A stretch of DNA of 64,000 bases, taken from NCBI GenBank assembly GCA_963921195.1, contig OY992539.1, positions 160,958,622-161,022,621 on the forward strand. Direction: 5' to 3'. The notes beneath the pieces are model-generated. The model saw only the letters and a list, made by a program, of their open reading frames with translations, had not been told where the DNA came from and searched no databases. The translations under genes and the position numbers were made by a program. Numbering within the stretch: position 1 is the stretch's first letter; each line of letters starts with the position of its first letter. Source of the stretch: Pegoplata infirma. Lineage: Eukaryota; Arthropoda; Insecta; Diptera; Anthomyiidae. Below, in pieces: positions 11,927 to 22,608 of this stretch.

Positions 11927-12014
11927 GTCCGCTGGTCTAGAGGGTAGAGATTGCGATTACAAAACGGAAGACTTGTGGTTCTAATCCCCGTCCGTTCGAA
12001 GTTTTTTTTTTTTT
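11927..12014 (+). ncRNA. tRNA-like module with A box, B box and T-run
   Basis: TGGTCTAGAGGG at 11933-11944 fits the internal pol III A box. GGTTCTAATCC at 11977-11987 fits the B box with one change from GGTTCGAATCC. Twelve bases after the B box a run of 13 T (12002-12014) would act as a pol III terminator. The acceptor stem does not pair well, so this is a tRNA-derived or tRNA-mimic unit rather than a functional tRNA gene. Its mirror copy is at 15391-15470. Confidence 0.55.
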
Positions 12015-12359
12015 ATTTATTTTCAGTTTGACATTATTATATCTAAAAATAAATCTAAAAACAGAAACATTTTTTGGATAAAAATGTATCCAATAATTTT
12101 TTATAAAATCAAGATATCAGATATTATAAGATAACTTTGGCGCGGCCAAATTTCGGATGAAATTACATTATATAATATCCAATTTAATATAAAATCATGA
12201 TATTGGATATTTTAAGATAACTTTGGCGCGGCCAATTTCCGGATGAAATTACATCATTATATATCATATTTAATACAAAATCATGATAATAGATAATTTG
12301 GGATAACTTTGGCGCGGCCAATTTCCGGATGAAATCACATACAATCAAATATTAAACTG

Positions 12360-13129
12360 CACAGAAAATAATATCGTATATTTTATTTTAATTAAAATTT
12401 TAATTGTTTTTTAATTTAATATTAATTAAAATTTTAATTAATATAATTAATTGTTTAATTAAATTTTTAAATTTATTTTAATTAATATTTTAATTGTTTT
12501 CAAATTTAATATTAATTAAGTATTTAATCTATATAATTAAATGTTTAATTAAATTTCTAGCTTTACTTATTTTTTTTTTGTTTTGTTTTCCGTGTGTGTG
12601 CGAGTGTGTGTTTTTCTCTTGCATTGTATTACATACAAAAAAAATACATAAGTATAAAAAGTTTGTTGAAATTTTTTTTATTTTTCACGTATGTTTTTGA
12701 ATTCTCATTTTGTTTATAGTTTTATGTGTATGTATATGAAAGGTTTATATTCAACTTTATAAAATCATCTCACTGACTATGTCTTTACGGCATAAATAAA
12801 TTTGGTAACGTTTGAAGAAATATTTTTTTTAAACTATTTTATTCAAAAAGAATGTTTTTACAATTTTTTTTTTTTTAATATAATATTTTTAATTAATTTT
12901 TTTAATTTATACAATTAAAATTTTAATTATTTTTTTTTTAAATTTTAATTAAATTTTTTAATTGATAGTATTAAGTTTTTAATTAAATAAATATCCATTT
13001 ATTTTTAATTAACGACATACAAATATTTTTAATTTATTTGCGCATTTTAGTGATTGGTCCGGATTTAATTAATTTTTTAATTAAATCTACGAATTTTTTA
13101 ATTAAATATTTTTTTTATTTTTTTCTGTG
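12360..13129. mobile_element. 770 bp TTAATTAA-rich insertion with CACAGAAAA ends
   Basis: The reverse arm at 15027-15036 reads continuously through this point, so it is an empty site. The insert begins CACAGAAAATAAT and ends ATTTTTTTCTGTG. The dinucleotide TG is present once in the empty site and on both sides here, suggesting a 2-bp duplication. The inside is mostly TTAATTAAAATTT-like repeats with a short CGTGTGTGTGCGAGTGTGTG tract. No coding sequence. The superfamily is not clear. Confidence 0.75.
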
Positions 13130-13268
13130 TGTAACTTCATATATTATATGATGTTATGAGATAACTTTAGCGCGGCCAATTTTCGGATGAAATTTAGCAA
13201 AATCAGATCCAATAAATTATATATAATTTTATAAGATAACATGTTTTACCATACAATTTTTTTTTACT

Positions 13269-14405
13269 CGGGGATGCTAATTTTACTGAATAGATCTAAT
13301 TTGATCTGTAAAATGGTTGCATCAAATAATATCTAATTGTATTACTTTAGATCAAATAATATAAAAATTGATACAATATGATCCTGAATTTGGTCAAATC
13401 TAATTAGATCAAATTGATCTTATAATATCAATTTTTATATAATTTGATGAGCAAAACCAAAATACGAATCTAATCATATATGGAGCAATATCTAACCATA
13501 TAAAGTGGATCAACCGTATCAAAGTGATAGATCAGTGTTGCCACCAATAGAATTGGAAATTACACAGAAAATTATCCAAAATCTCACAAATTACACAAAA
13601 AAAATTTTTCAATCAAAAAAAAAAAAAAAATTTTTCACTAAAAAAATTATAAACTTTCAATCGATCATAGTTTTTGTAAAAATAAGAAATTAAACAAATT
13701 AATTTATTTCTATTAATTTTATTTCCAGTTTTTTTTTTAACTTCAATAGTACGTTCAAAATTAGCTCCTCAATTTTTTTCAATTCCATTTTTTGTAAAAA
13801 GTATTGATGCAGTTGTATTTGTCGATAATTTGTTTATAAAGTATTTTAAAGAGCCGTCTAGTATTTCAGTAAGATTTGTCCTTTCTGAGTACCTTGTTTG
13901 TTTAATATTTGATCCAGTGAAATAGTTTTCGGAATAAGTTCAAAAGATGAGGAAAGCCGTTCGTATTCCAAATTATATAAATTTATTCAGAAAATTTTGA
14001 CAGGTCGCCTCGCAAGTCGTCTGCTCGTCTGAAAATTCTTTTAACTGAAGAATGGGAGATCGTATTCTTCAGAAAAATTATTAACTTCAAAAACTTAAGA
14101 CTAGGGTTTTATGGTCCAAAAATGCATTTCCGTGAGTATTGTCAATGATTTGTTTAAGCCGAAAACGTCAATAAAATGATAAAAAAAACTTAAATATGAT
14201 CAAAGTTAGTTGGAACTTTGTTGAGGTGAAATTACACAAAAATTACACAAAAAAATTCATTATCCAAAAATTATCCAAGGATTTTGAAATTGTCCCACTT
14301 TTGGATAATTATCCAAAAAGTGGCAACACTGTGATAGATACAATTTTATAAAAATTTATACGGAAGCATATTAACTCATATAAGATTGTATCAAATCGTA
14401 CTCGG
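13269..14405 (-). repeat. E1 repeat in reverse orientation, split by a hAT element
   Basis: From ACTCGGGGATGCTAATTTTA to GATTTGATACAATC-type sequence reversed, this is the reverse complement of 14545-14886 and of 1956-2310. The copy is interrupted at 13533-14331 by a separate element with exact TGATAGAT duplication. Confidence 0.75.
13533..14331. mobile_element. hAT-type non-autonomous element, 799 bp
   Basis: Perfect 12-bp TIRs CAGTGTTGCCAC/GTGGCAACACTG are flanked by the 8-bp duplication TGATAGAT (13525-13532 and 14332-14339). Both subterminal regions contain repeated ACACAAAAA and ATTATCCAAAA words. Uninterrupted copies of the target lie at 2046-2064 and 14634-14655. No transposase is encoded. 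An 8-bp duplication with C/TAG-type ends is typical of hAT; the assignment is inferred. Confidence 0.9.
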
Positions 14406-14544
14406 GATATTAAATGCTCTTGAAAACAACCCGACTAAAAATAAATATACAGATCCATGTATAATTTGAAATTTAGCCATATATAATTTAATATGGCCCA
14501 ACACGTATTTGGATAAAATAAGATGCCCGAGTAAAAAAGTTCCT
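14406..14544. repeat. Centre of the giant palindrome
   Basis: Contains CCCGACTAAAAATAAATAT and CCCGAGTAAAAAAGTTCC termini and a 100 bp segment (TTTGAAATTTAGCCATATAT onward) that recurs at 29656-29760. The dyad axis of 10304-26153 passes through here. Confidence 0.6.
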
Positions 14545-14886
14545 ACCCGAGTAAAAATTTTCTGGTCTAATCATATATAATTTGATACAATCTTATATGA
14601 GTTAATATGCTTCCGTATAAATTTATATAAATTTTTATCTATCACTTTGATACGGTTGATCCACTTTATATGGTTAGATATTGCTCCATATATGATTAGA
14701 TTCGTATTTTGGTTTTGCTCATCAAATTATATAAAATTAGATATTATAAGATCAATTTGATCTAATTAGATTTGACCAAATTCAAATTGTATCAATTTTT
14801 ATATTTTTTGATTTAAAGTAATACAATTAGATATTATTTGATACAACCATTTTACGGATCAAATTAGATCTATTTAGTAAAATTAG
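14545..14886 (+). repeat. E1 repeat, uninterrupted forward copy
   Basis: CCCGAGTAAAAATTTTCTGG to AAATTAGCAT. Apart from a short deletion near 14781 it matches 1956-2310. It forms the inner right flank of the palindrome. Confidence 0.75.
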
Positions 14887-16842
14887 CATCCCGAGTAAAA
14901 AAAAATTGTATGGTAAAACATGTTATCTTATAAAATTATATATAATTTATTGGATATGATTTTGCTAAATTTCATCCGAAAATTGGCCGCGCCAAAGATA
15001 TCTCATAACATCTTGTAATATATGAAGTTACAGTTTAATATTTGATTGTATGTGATTTCATCCGGAAATTGGCCGCGCCAAAGTTATCCCAAATTATCTA
15101 TTATCATGATTTTGTATTAAATATGATATGATATGATGTAATTTCATCCGGAAGTTGGCCGCGCCAAAGTTATCTTAAAATATACAATATCATGATTTTA
15201 TATTAAATTGGATATTATATAATGTAATTTCATCCGAAATTTGGCCGCCCAAAGTTATCTTATAATATCTGATATCTTGATTTTATAAAAAAATTATTGG
15301 ATACATTTTTATCCAAAAAATGTTTCTGTTTTAAGATTTATTTTTAGATATAATAATGTCAAACTGAAAATAAATAAAAAAAAAAAAAAAACTTCGAACG
15401 GACGGAGATTAGAACCGCAAGTCTTCCGTTTTGTAATCGCAATCTCTACCCTCTAGACCAGCGGACGTTGTTAGCAAATAACAACTTTAAAAGACTTAGT
15501 TTTAAATAAATTGATCGTATCTAATTATATCAAATTGATCTAACATATAGTAATATAAGATTATATCCAATTAAATATGTTATTCACTTGTACACAATTT
15601 TCAAAAAGACTTAGAAAATTTTTGATAAAATTTGCAAAAAAAAAAAAAAATTGGAATGACGTACAGCGCTATTAGGGGCTTCCATGGTAAGCTTAAACAA
15701 TAATTTTAATGTAGCGATATGCCTTATTTCCAAGTCATAGGCTTCCAAAGTGAAGTAAGACTTTGGCTTATAAGTTTAAAATTGTTCATGGAATCAGGAA
15801 ATCAGAATTAGATTTGAGATCGGGTTCCAAAAATCATTGATAATTTGATAATTTAAACCAAATATAGCTATTATTAACTATATAAATGCAATATAAATTT
15901 TTTAAGTTCTAAAAAAACAAATGCAATAAAAAAGTGTTTTCTATTTAAAAAAAAAAAATAAAAAAATATATTTTTTTCTGGAATCGAACTCGGGTTCCCA
16001 AAAATGATAGATAATTTTATAACAAATTAAATATAGTTATATATAACTATATAAAAGCAATATAATTTTTTAAAAATGATTGCAAAAATTCAAAAAAAGA
16101 AAAATTTTTAGTTCTAAAAAAAATAAATGCAATAAAAAGGTGTTTTCTATTTAAAAAAAAATAAAAAAAATATATTTTTTTTCTGGAATCGAACTCGGGT
16201 TCCCAAAAATTATAGATAATTTTATAATAAATCAAATATAGTTATATATAACTATATAAAAGAAAAATATTTTTTTAAAAATGATTGCAAAAATTCCAAA
16301 AATGAAAGTTTTTAGTTCTAAAAAAATTAAATGCAATAAAAAAGTGTTTTCTATTTAAAAAAAAATAAAAAAAAAACTTTTTTTTCTCGACTGGGCCGGG
16401 AATCGAACTCGGGTTCCCAAAAATCATATGTAATCTTATATGATCCAATAAAAAGTTTTGTATAACCATATATGTTGACACACAAAAATTAATTTTGAAA
16501 TACTGGCATATATAATTATAAGTATATGGCAAGTTGTTTGGTCAAAAAAATATTTTTTATATACATGATTATATCAAAATATATATTCCATTACATATGC
16601 GACCATTTATAAATATATATTGAGTTTAGACGAAATTTGCGTATAAGTATATAGTACCATACAAACACAGATATGTTATCGTTTAAGACACATATAATTA
16701 TATCTATTATTTTTGTTGGAAATTTTTTTAGTATGGAACCATATATAATTATACATAAATTGATACTGGATTTTTTGTTTTGTAAAGTCCTATACATAAT
16801 TAGATATAAAGTCACGTATAATAATGTTTGAAATCGGATTAA
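14887..16842 (-). mobile_element. Right arm of giant palindrome, first part
   Basis: Begins CCCGAGTAAAAAAAAATTG and is the reverse complement of 13268 back to about 10507, lacking the 770 bp insertion. The match stops at CGGATTAA (16842), where a 9.1 kb insertion starts, and resumes at 25944. Confidence 0.8.
15378..15470 (-). ncRNA. tRNA-like module, mirror copy
   Basis: Reverse-strand counterpart of 11927-12014. The A box complement CCCTCTAGACCA lies at 15449-15460, the B box reads GGTTCTAATCT, and an A run on the plus strand (T run on the minus strand) lies at about 15377-15391. Conserved between the arms, but the B box has drifted. Confidence 0.5.
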
Positions 16843-17147
16843 TATGGTGTTTCTGTTAAACGGACGAAACAATACACGAACGAACGCTACCCGTACGAAT
16901 TCGTAATGACATCAGTTTCCATAACATTTTCGTTTGATTACGTTATTTTTTTCGTTAGTTACGTTTGTCTTGACCATTTGTCAAATTACAGTATTGCCAG
17001 AAAGTTTTTTTTTAGTTTTTGTTTATTTTTTTCATACAAAAATTATCTAAACTAAACGAAGTGGCAACATCAACACATCAGCTAAAGAAAACAGCTGATC
17101 AAATTTCATGTTTATAAAAAAAAAACACAATTATAATCAAATCAGAG

Positions 17148-17471
17148 TTTTTATACCCTCCACTTAGTGATAGAGGGTATATATAAGTTTGTCATTCCGT
17201 TTGTAACTCATCGAAATATCGGTCTGGGACCCTACAAAGTATATATATTCATGATGCCCGATCGATTCTAAGACATTCTAGCGATGTCCGTCTGTCTGTC
17301 TGTGGAAAATGCTGTCGCCGACAAAATATTGCACAGAGATGACTGAAACTTAACATATTTATTGGAAGTTCTCCCGAGAAGTTTGGTATTGCATTTGAGC
17401 GATATCGGTTCAGCGGTTCAAAAGTTATGAACGAAAATGTAATCACACCTCAAAATTTCAGTACATTCAAC
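17148..17471 (+). mobile_element. DINE-1/Helentron-like element, left part
   Basis: Starts TTTTTATACCCTCCACTTAG with a small hairpin (TACCCTC...GAGGGTA). It continues with TTGTCATTCCGTTTGTAACT and GATGTCCGTCTGTCTGTCTG. It is the reverse complement of 36952 back to about 36578. A hAT element interrupts it at 17472; the rest lies at 25293-25591. The hairpin, the GTCC/GTCT microsatellite core and the lack of TIRs resemble DINE-1-like Helentrons; this is not proven. Confidence 0.65.
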
Positions 17472-17860
17472 TAGAGATGGGCGCGTGAGTGGATTTTGAC
17501 TCACACTCACTCACGCTCACGCAAAAAATAATCGAATCACTCACTAATCACTCACGCAATTTTTTTTGTTACTCACGCTCACTCACTATTCAAGTGAGTA
17601 ATAAAAAAGTTACTCACGCTCACGCGTGACTCACGCAAGATTCAATCACGCTCACGCGTGAGTCACGCAAAATCTACTCACGCAATAAAATTTCTTACCA
17701 AAAAAAGAAAAAAATTGGAAAAAAAATTTTTTACAAAAAATTAAAAAAAAAAATTGGCAAATCAAAAAATCTAATCACGCAAACTTGTAACGTGACGTTA
17801 CAAATAATAATATATTTATTTAAATATAGGAAAGTACTTTTTCCTATACCGGTGATCACC

Positions 17861-18546
17861 CGAGTAAAAATAAACATATATAACAATATATAACTTAATA
17901 CAAATCTAACGGATCATTTATGAACATATATTCCGTGAGATATTTTCAAAATTTTTTAAATGCAGTCATATGTAGTTATATATAATTTAATCATGATTCG
18001 GATTAAAATGCGTACGGTTGATATAATTATATTTAATTATATGAGGGTCAATACAAAATTTGTTTTTCTGTATAATTTAATATAAAATTACATATTTTTC
18101 ATTCTGTTCCATATAAACCTATATATGTTTACAATTAACCAAAAATTTTCTAAGTTTTTTAGGCAAAGTATAAGAAACTTTTTAAAATGTTCCTAAACAT
18201 TTCTTGTTAGGGTTATGTATATCACCTATCTGGTTCAAAGCGTACCCGAACATTATTTTGTTTTAGAAAATTAAATGTTTGGTGAATGTATCGTTGACCT
18301 GTGGTGTATCTCAACCCACACCAAAAAACACCAGGATTTTATATGTTTTTATGCAATTAGATCTAATTAGATCCACCAATATATGGCAATGTCTGGTCAA
18401 AACTCGGATGAAATCAGATCATATTTTATACAAGTTGATCTTTTTTAATGCAAAAATATCCACCATTATTCGGATCAAATTGAGTATAAATATATATTGT
18501 GTTACATATCATTATATATTGCATCATATACAAATTTTTACTCGGG
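17861..18546. repeat. CCCGAGTAAAAA-bounded repeat inside the hAT element
   Basis: Left end CCCGAGTAAAAATAAAC, right end TTTTTACTCGGG. The flanks carry the imperfect direct repeat CTTTTTCCTATACC (about 17836) and CTTTTCCCTATACC (about 18554), which may be a target duplication or an older repeat. The 96-codon ORF in it has no recognisable motif. Confidence 0.6.
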
Positions 18547-18659
18547 CAACTACTTTTCCCTATACCTAATATCATTTATTCATCAAACAAATGGTATTGA
18601 GTCATAATTCTCATTTGGTCTATAAAACTGTAGACATATAATGTCAAAGTTTTATCAAC

Positions 18660-18946
18660 CAAGACAACGAGAAACCAGTTGGAGTTCGTGTATACTTCGT
18701 AGAATATACGAAGTATAACCGTAAGCCGACCAGATTCTTGTTCGCAATTTCGACCTAAGTCGAAGTTGGTATGTAGTTACTAGTTTGTACCGTATTTCCA
18801 GTAAATATTTTCCGAACCGTATTTATCCAGTATACCTCGTTTATATTTCCCGAAACCTGACTTGTAAAGTACTTTTTGTTAATATTTCCCGAACCTGATT
18901 TATCCAGTTTTCCTGTTTCCCGAACCTGATTTATCCAGTATGTTCT

Positions 18947-18947
<1 letters not shown>
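18660..18947 (+). repeat. Tandem TTTCCCGAACCTGATTTATCCAG-type array, left of LINE
   Basis: Units near 18785, 18813, 18845, 18886 and 18913 share CCCGAACCTGATTTATCCAG. The same phrase continues beyond the LINE at 23965-24050, so the LINE inserted into the array. At 18691-18717 there is a perfect dyad, TATACTTCGTA/TACGAAGTATA with a 5-base spacer. Confidence 0.7.
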
Positions 18948-18991
<44 letters not shown>

Positions 18992-19102
18992 CAGAATTCT
19001 TTATTTAGAAAATACAATTTGGTTTCTTAATTCTAACCCCGCGAAGCCATTCAGCTTGTCTGCAGGAAGTGAATAAATATAAATAAATTGTTTTTAATGT
19101 AT

Positions 19103-22100
19103 TCATTGCGAATTTATGTAGTGGTCTTTGAGACCTTTTTTCATTTTGTGCTTATTTCTAATATTGATTAATTCTACTGGCAATTTATTAAAGATTGTTG
19201 GCATTATAACATTTAGTGTATTTTTTCCATAATTATTTTTGAAACTCTCTACCTTGAATCTTCCCTCAGCTCGCCGTCTTGTATTGTATGCATGGTTGAT
19301 GACTTGGAAGAATCGTGGATCGTTGTTAAACTCTTTTGCGAGTGTTGTGTGATAAATACTTTTTATGTTGAGAATGTGTAATTCTTTGGCAATATCTTTT
19401 GAGTCGATGTTTGAGTTTGTTTTGGTTTTGGGAGTGTTATTGATGTTTCTATTGGTGTTAGAAGTATTGTTGTCAGCAGTGTGGCTTGTTGTTTTGTTGT
19501 TGCTGATGTTGTGGTTTGTTGTGTTGTTGTTGCTGATGTTGTTGTTGACGATTATGTTCATCGTGTGGGTTGTTGTGTTGATGTTGCTGGTGTGGTTGGT
19601 GTCGGTGTTGTGGTTGATAGCGATGTTGTTGTTTTCAATGTGTTGTGTGATGTTAACATTGTTATTATTATTATTATTTGTCCCGCTGTTGATCAGGTTT
19701 GTATTGTTGTTGCTGGTGTTGTTGACAATTATGTTGTTATTAACGGTGGTGTTGTTGTATGTGGTGTTGTTGCCACTGTGCTGTATAGTGTTTAAGTTGC
19801 TGTTTATTTCGTTGACAATGTTGTTTTGAGTGTTGCTATTTAGGTTGTTGTTAATGTTGCGGTTTGTGTTATTAGTGGAGTTGTTGCTTATATTGTTTTG
19901 TAGGACGTTCTTGCTGTTTAACGAGAATCGATGATTGTTCCAAAGAATTTTTAATATCCGGTTTTGAGTCTTCTGGAGCGCTCCGCAATAAGTTGCGCTT
20001 CCCCATGCCGTTATCCCATGCCTAATATACGATTCAGCTAAGGAGAAATACGCTTGCCTTAGTACGCTATATGTTGCACAGTTGCTTAGGTGGTATAACA
20101 TAAATGCTGATTTCCTTAGTTTTGTTTGCAAGTTTTTTACATGTATATTCCAGTTAAAATGATTATCGACGTGTACTCCCAGATATTTATAGGAGTTTAC
20201 TAGTTCAATTTTTGTAGAACAAGTATCATTGTAATTATATATGTTGTTGGCTGTATTGTGAAGACAATCAGTGTCATGATATGTTAAATTTATGTCTGTG
20301 TATCTTATATGGTTCGGCCTTATATGCATAATTTTTGTTTTTGATGCGTTGATGATTAGCCCATTATCATGGCACCATTTTGCTGCAATGTCCAATTGAT
20401 TTTGCATTTGTACTGTGGCAACATCTATGTTTTTGTGAGATATGACAATGGCAGTGTCGTCCGCGTAGGCAAATGTATTAGTATTCTGTAATGAGGTGAT
20501 CATTTCGTTTGCATAAATGATATACATTATTGGGCCAAGTTTAGATCCCTGAGGTACACCCCATTCAGAGGGAGTTTCGTTGCTGAGGTTATTATTTATC
20601 TTAACGCGGTATGATCTGCACTCTAGATAGTTTTTAAACCATTGCAAAGTATTTCCTCTGATACCATTTCGTTCTAGCACTTCAATAAGTTGTGTATGAG
20701 ATAGAGTATCAAATGCTTTGCTGAAGTCTATAAATAATACTAGACAGTTGAGACTTTTACTAAGACAGTTGTTGATATGGTTCGTAAAGTTGCCTAGTAG
20801 CTTATTTATACTCTTCCCTTTTTGAAATCCATATTGGTTTCCATTTATGATGTTATATTTGCCTAAGTATTCAGTGATTCTTCGAACTACAATTTCTTCT
20901 AGTATTTTCTCAATCACTGGTAGTATTGCGGTTGGTCTATAGTTGTTGCAATCGGATTTGTTCCCACTTTTATATATTGGCCGAATAAGTGACGTTTTTA
21001 ATAGTTTTGGTACAATAGCACTTTCCAGGCTAGAGTTAATTAGTGCAGTTATAACTGGAGTAACTACCTCTGCGTTATTTTTTAAATCTTTTGGTCTAAT
21101 ACCATCAGATCCAGCACCTTTTTTAACGTCTAAGTTCTTTAAGATATTATATATTTCTTCATCGTTAGTAGGGGTAAGAAAGATTGAGTTTTGTAATGAT
21201 GTTTTAGGGTTATTTATTGTTTTTATGTCGCAGTTGTGTAGTATCTTTTGTACATTTTCTGTAAAATTTAATGCGAAGTTGTTTAAGATTGAGTTTATGT
21301 TGTCGTTTTTAAAGTTTTTTACCACGGTATCATCGATATTGTTTGATTTTTTGCCGATTATTTCACTTATTAATTGCCATGTGATACGCATATCGCTTCT
21401 ATGTTCAATAAATTGTCTTCTATAATAGTTATTTTTTGTATAATTAATTTTTTTATTTAGGTAGTTTCGAAATCGTTTATAATCTTTTTCATAACTTTTA
21501 TTTGCTCGATTGTTTCTCCATTTTTTAAAAAGTTTATCCCGAGTCTCACAATTTTTCACTATCTCTTCATCTATCCACGGATGCTGTGATCTTGATTTAT
21601 TCAATTTTATTTTTTTAGACTTGTCATATATTTCACAAAATTTTTTATGTATGTTGTTATAAAGCTCATCGGTATTTGAACTTTCATTAATTATGTTGTT
21701 CCATTGGGTAACTTTTATTTTATTATTTATTTTATTTACGTTGTAACTAACTATTTCCGACCTCTGTTGATTTTCTCTCTCCTGTTTGTTTGCTTGATCC
21801 TCCTGCACACCACAAAAGAGCGAATAATGATCGGATATCGTTGTTGTTACTACTGCAGCATATGTTTGGGACGATTGCTTGACTTTAATAAATATGTGAT
21901 CGATGCAAGTACTTGTTTTTTTTACTAAATCTACACGTGTGATTTCGGTTATTATACACTGCAAGCCATTGGACAAAATCATGTCCAAGTATTTTTTTGT
22001 TGTTACGTTCTCTTTTTTTAAATCAATATTCATGTCACCGACAATTATTACTTCGTTTTGTTTTCTTATTTTGTTTACAACTTCATCAAGTTCGGTAATG

Positions 22101-22516
22101 AATTTTTTTACTTTTCCTGACGGGGGGCGGTAGATAGAGAGAAGGGTGAGTATTTTGTTATTTATGTTTATATCAATTTTTATTTGCTCAAATGATTCGC
22201 TTTTGCATGAGATTTCAGTGTAGTTAAGGTTGTCTTTAATATACACTACGATGCCCCCTCCCTTACCGGGTCTATTTAAAAAAAGAGAGTTAAACCCATT
22301 TATATTGTAAAGATTTGTTTCTTTGTCGGTTATATTTGTTTCAACAAGGATTATAAATTTGATTTTGTGCATCATATCATGTATGGTTGTTAAAAATGAG
22401 TTGAAATTAAGACGTAGAGAGCGAATGTTCATATAAATTAAAGACTTGGGATAACTTAAGCAATTTTTATCAATTTGACTAAAATAATTTAGTGTTTCTT
22501 CTTTAGTATTATTCAT
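19103..22516 (-). CDS. LINE ORF2: endonuclease-reverse transcriptase polyprotein
   Basis: Encodes the enzymes for target-primed reverse transcription of its own RNA in the nucleus. The 1137-residue protein opens with an apurinic-type endonuclease domain (about 25-240) with catalytic-type motifs LVETN near 100, GDMNID near 160 and SDHYSL near 229. The reverse transcriptase spans about 490-770, with the palm motif AYADD near 684-687 and LFIDFSKAFD upstream. Residues about 870-1025 are almost pure Asn/Thr/Ser, an unusual low-complexity block before a conventional C-terminal tail (NTRRRAEGR). No stop or frameshift is seen. The first ATG is chosen because it precedes the endonuclease start by about 28 residues and follows the ORF1 stop by 92 bp. 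It belongs to a PHD/FP25K ORF1-type lineage near CR1/Jockey; the exact clade is not determined. Confidence 0.93.
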   Translation of the reverse strand: MNNTKEETLNYFSQIDKNCLSYPKSLIYMNIRSLRLNFNSFLTTIHDMMHKIKFIILVETNITDKETNLYNINGFNSLFLNRPGKGGGIVVYIKDNLNYTEISCKSESFEQIKIDININNKILTLLSIYRPPSGKVKKFITELDEVVNKIRKQNEVIIVGDMNIDLKKENVTTKKYLDMILSNGLQCIITEITRVDLVKKTSTCIDHIFIKVKQSSQTYAAVVTTTISDHYSLFCGVQEDQANKQERENQQRSEIVSYNVNKINNKIKVTQWNNIINESSNTDELYNNIHKKFCEIYDKSKKIKLNKSRSQHPWIDEEIVKNCETRDKLFKKWRNNRANKSYEKDYKRFRNYLNKKINYTKNNYYRRQFIEHRSDMRITWQLISEIIGKKSNNIDDTVVKNFKNDNINSILNNFALNFTENVQKILHNCDIKTINNPKTSLQNSIFLTPTNDEEIYNILKNLDVKKGAGSDGIRPKDLKNNAEVVTPVITALINSSLESAIVPKLLKTSLIRPIYKSGNKSDCNNYRPTAILPVIEKILEEIVVRRITEYLGKYNIINGNQYGFQKGKSINKLLGNFTNHINNCLSKSLNCLVLFIDFSKAFDTLSHTQLIEVLERNGIRGNTLQWFKNYLECRSYRVKINNNLSNETPSEWGVPQGSKLGPIMYIIYANEMITSLQNTNTFAYADDTAIVISHKNIDVATVQMQNQLDIAAKWCHDNGLIINASKTKIMHIRPNHIRYTDINLTYHDTDCLHNTANNIYNYNDTCSTKIELVNSYKYLGVHVDNHFNWNIHVKNLQTKLRKSAFMLYHLSNCATYSVLRQAYFSLAESYIRHGITAWGSATYCGALQKTQNRILKILWNNHRFSLNSKNVLQNNISNNSTNNTNRNINNNLNSNTQNNIVNEINSNLNTIQHSGNNTTYNNTTVNNNIIVNNTSNNNTNLINSGTNNNNNNNVNITQHIENNNIAINHNTDTNHTSNINTTTHTMNIIVNNNISNNNTTNHNISNNKTTSHTADNNTSNTNRNINNTPKTKTNSNIDSKDIAKELHILNIKSIYHTTLAKEFNNDPRFFQVINHAYNTRRRAEGRFKVESFKNNYGKNTLNVIMPTIFNKLPVELINIRNKHKMKKGLKDHYINSQ

Positions 22517-22608
22517 GTTTTTTTTTATTTATTTTTTAATAGAAAAAATTATAAGAAAAATGAGAAATGTGCTATTTTTTTTTTTGTTATATATAACTTT
22601 ATTTAATT

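Larger units (their letters stand above)
10304..13268 (+). mobile_element. CCCGAGTAAAAA-bounded element, left arm of giant palindrome
   Basis: Starts CCCGAGTAAAAAGGAATTTA and ends TTTTTTTTTACTCGGG. The whole arm, minus a 770 bp insertion at 12360-13129, is matched in reverse by 14887-16842 joined to 25944-26153. It carries four tandem units with a tRNA T-arm-like phrase and a tRNA-like module with A and B boxes. No transposase or other long ORF is seen. The family is unclassified; the two arms may be two inverted copies of one 2.2 kb element or one foldback element with 2.2 kb TIRs. Confidence 0.75.

Noticed and set aside
18691..18717. loxP-like recombination site
   Set aside because: Arm similarity is partial, the spacer is 5 rather than 8 bases, and no recombinase is present. 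Related dyads in the nearby array explain it.
19365..19829. 154-codon plus-strand ORF rich in Leu/Val
   Set aside because: It is the antisense of the Asn/Thr codon tract in the LINE ORF2.
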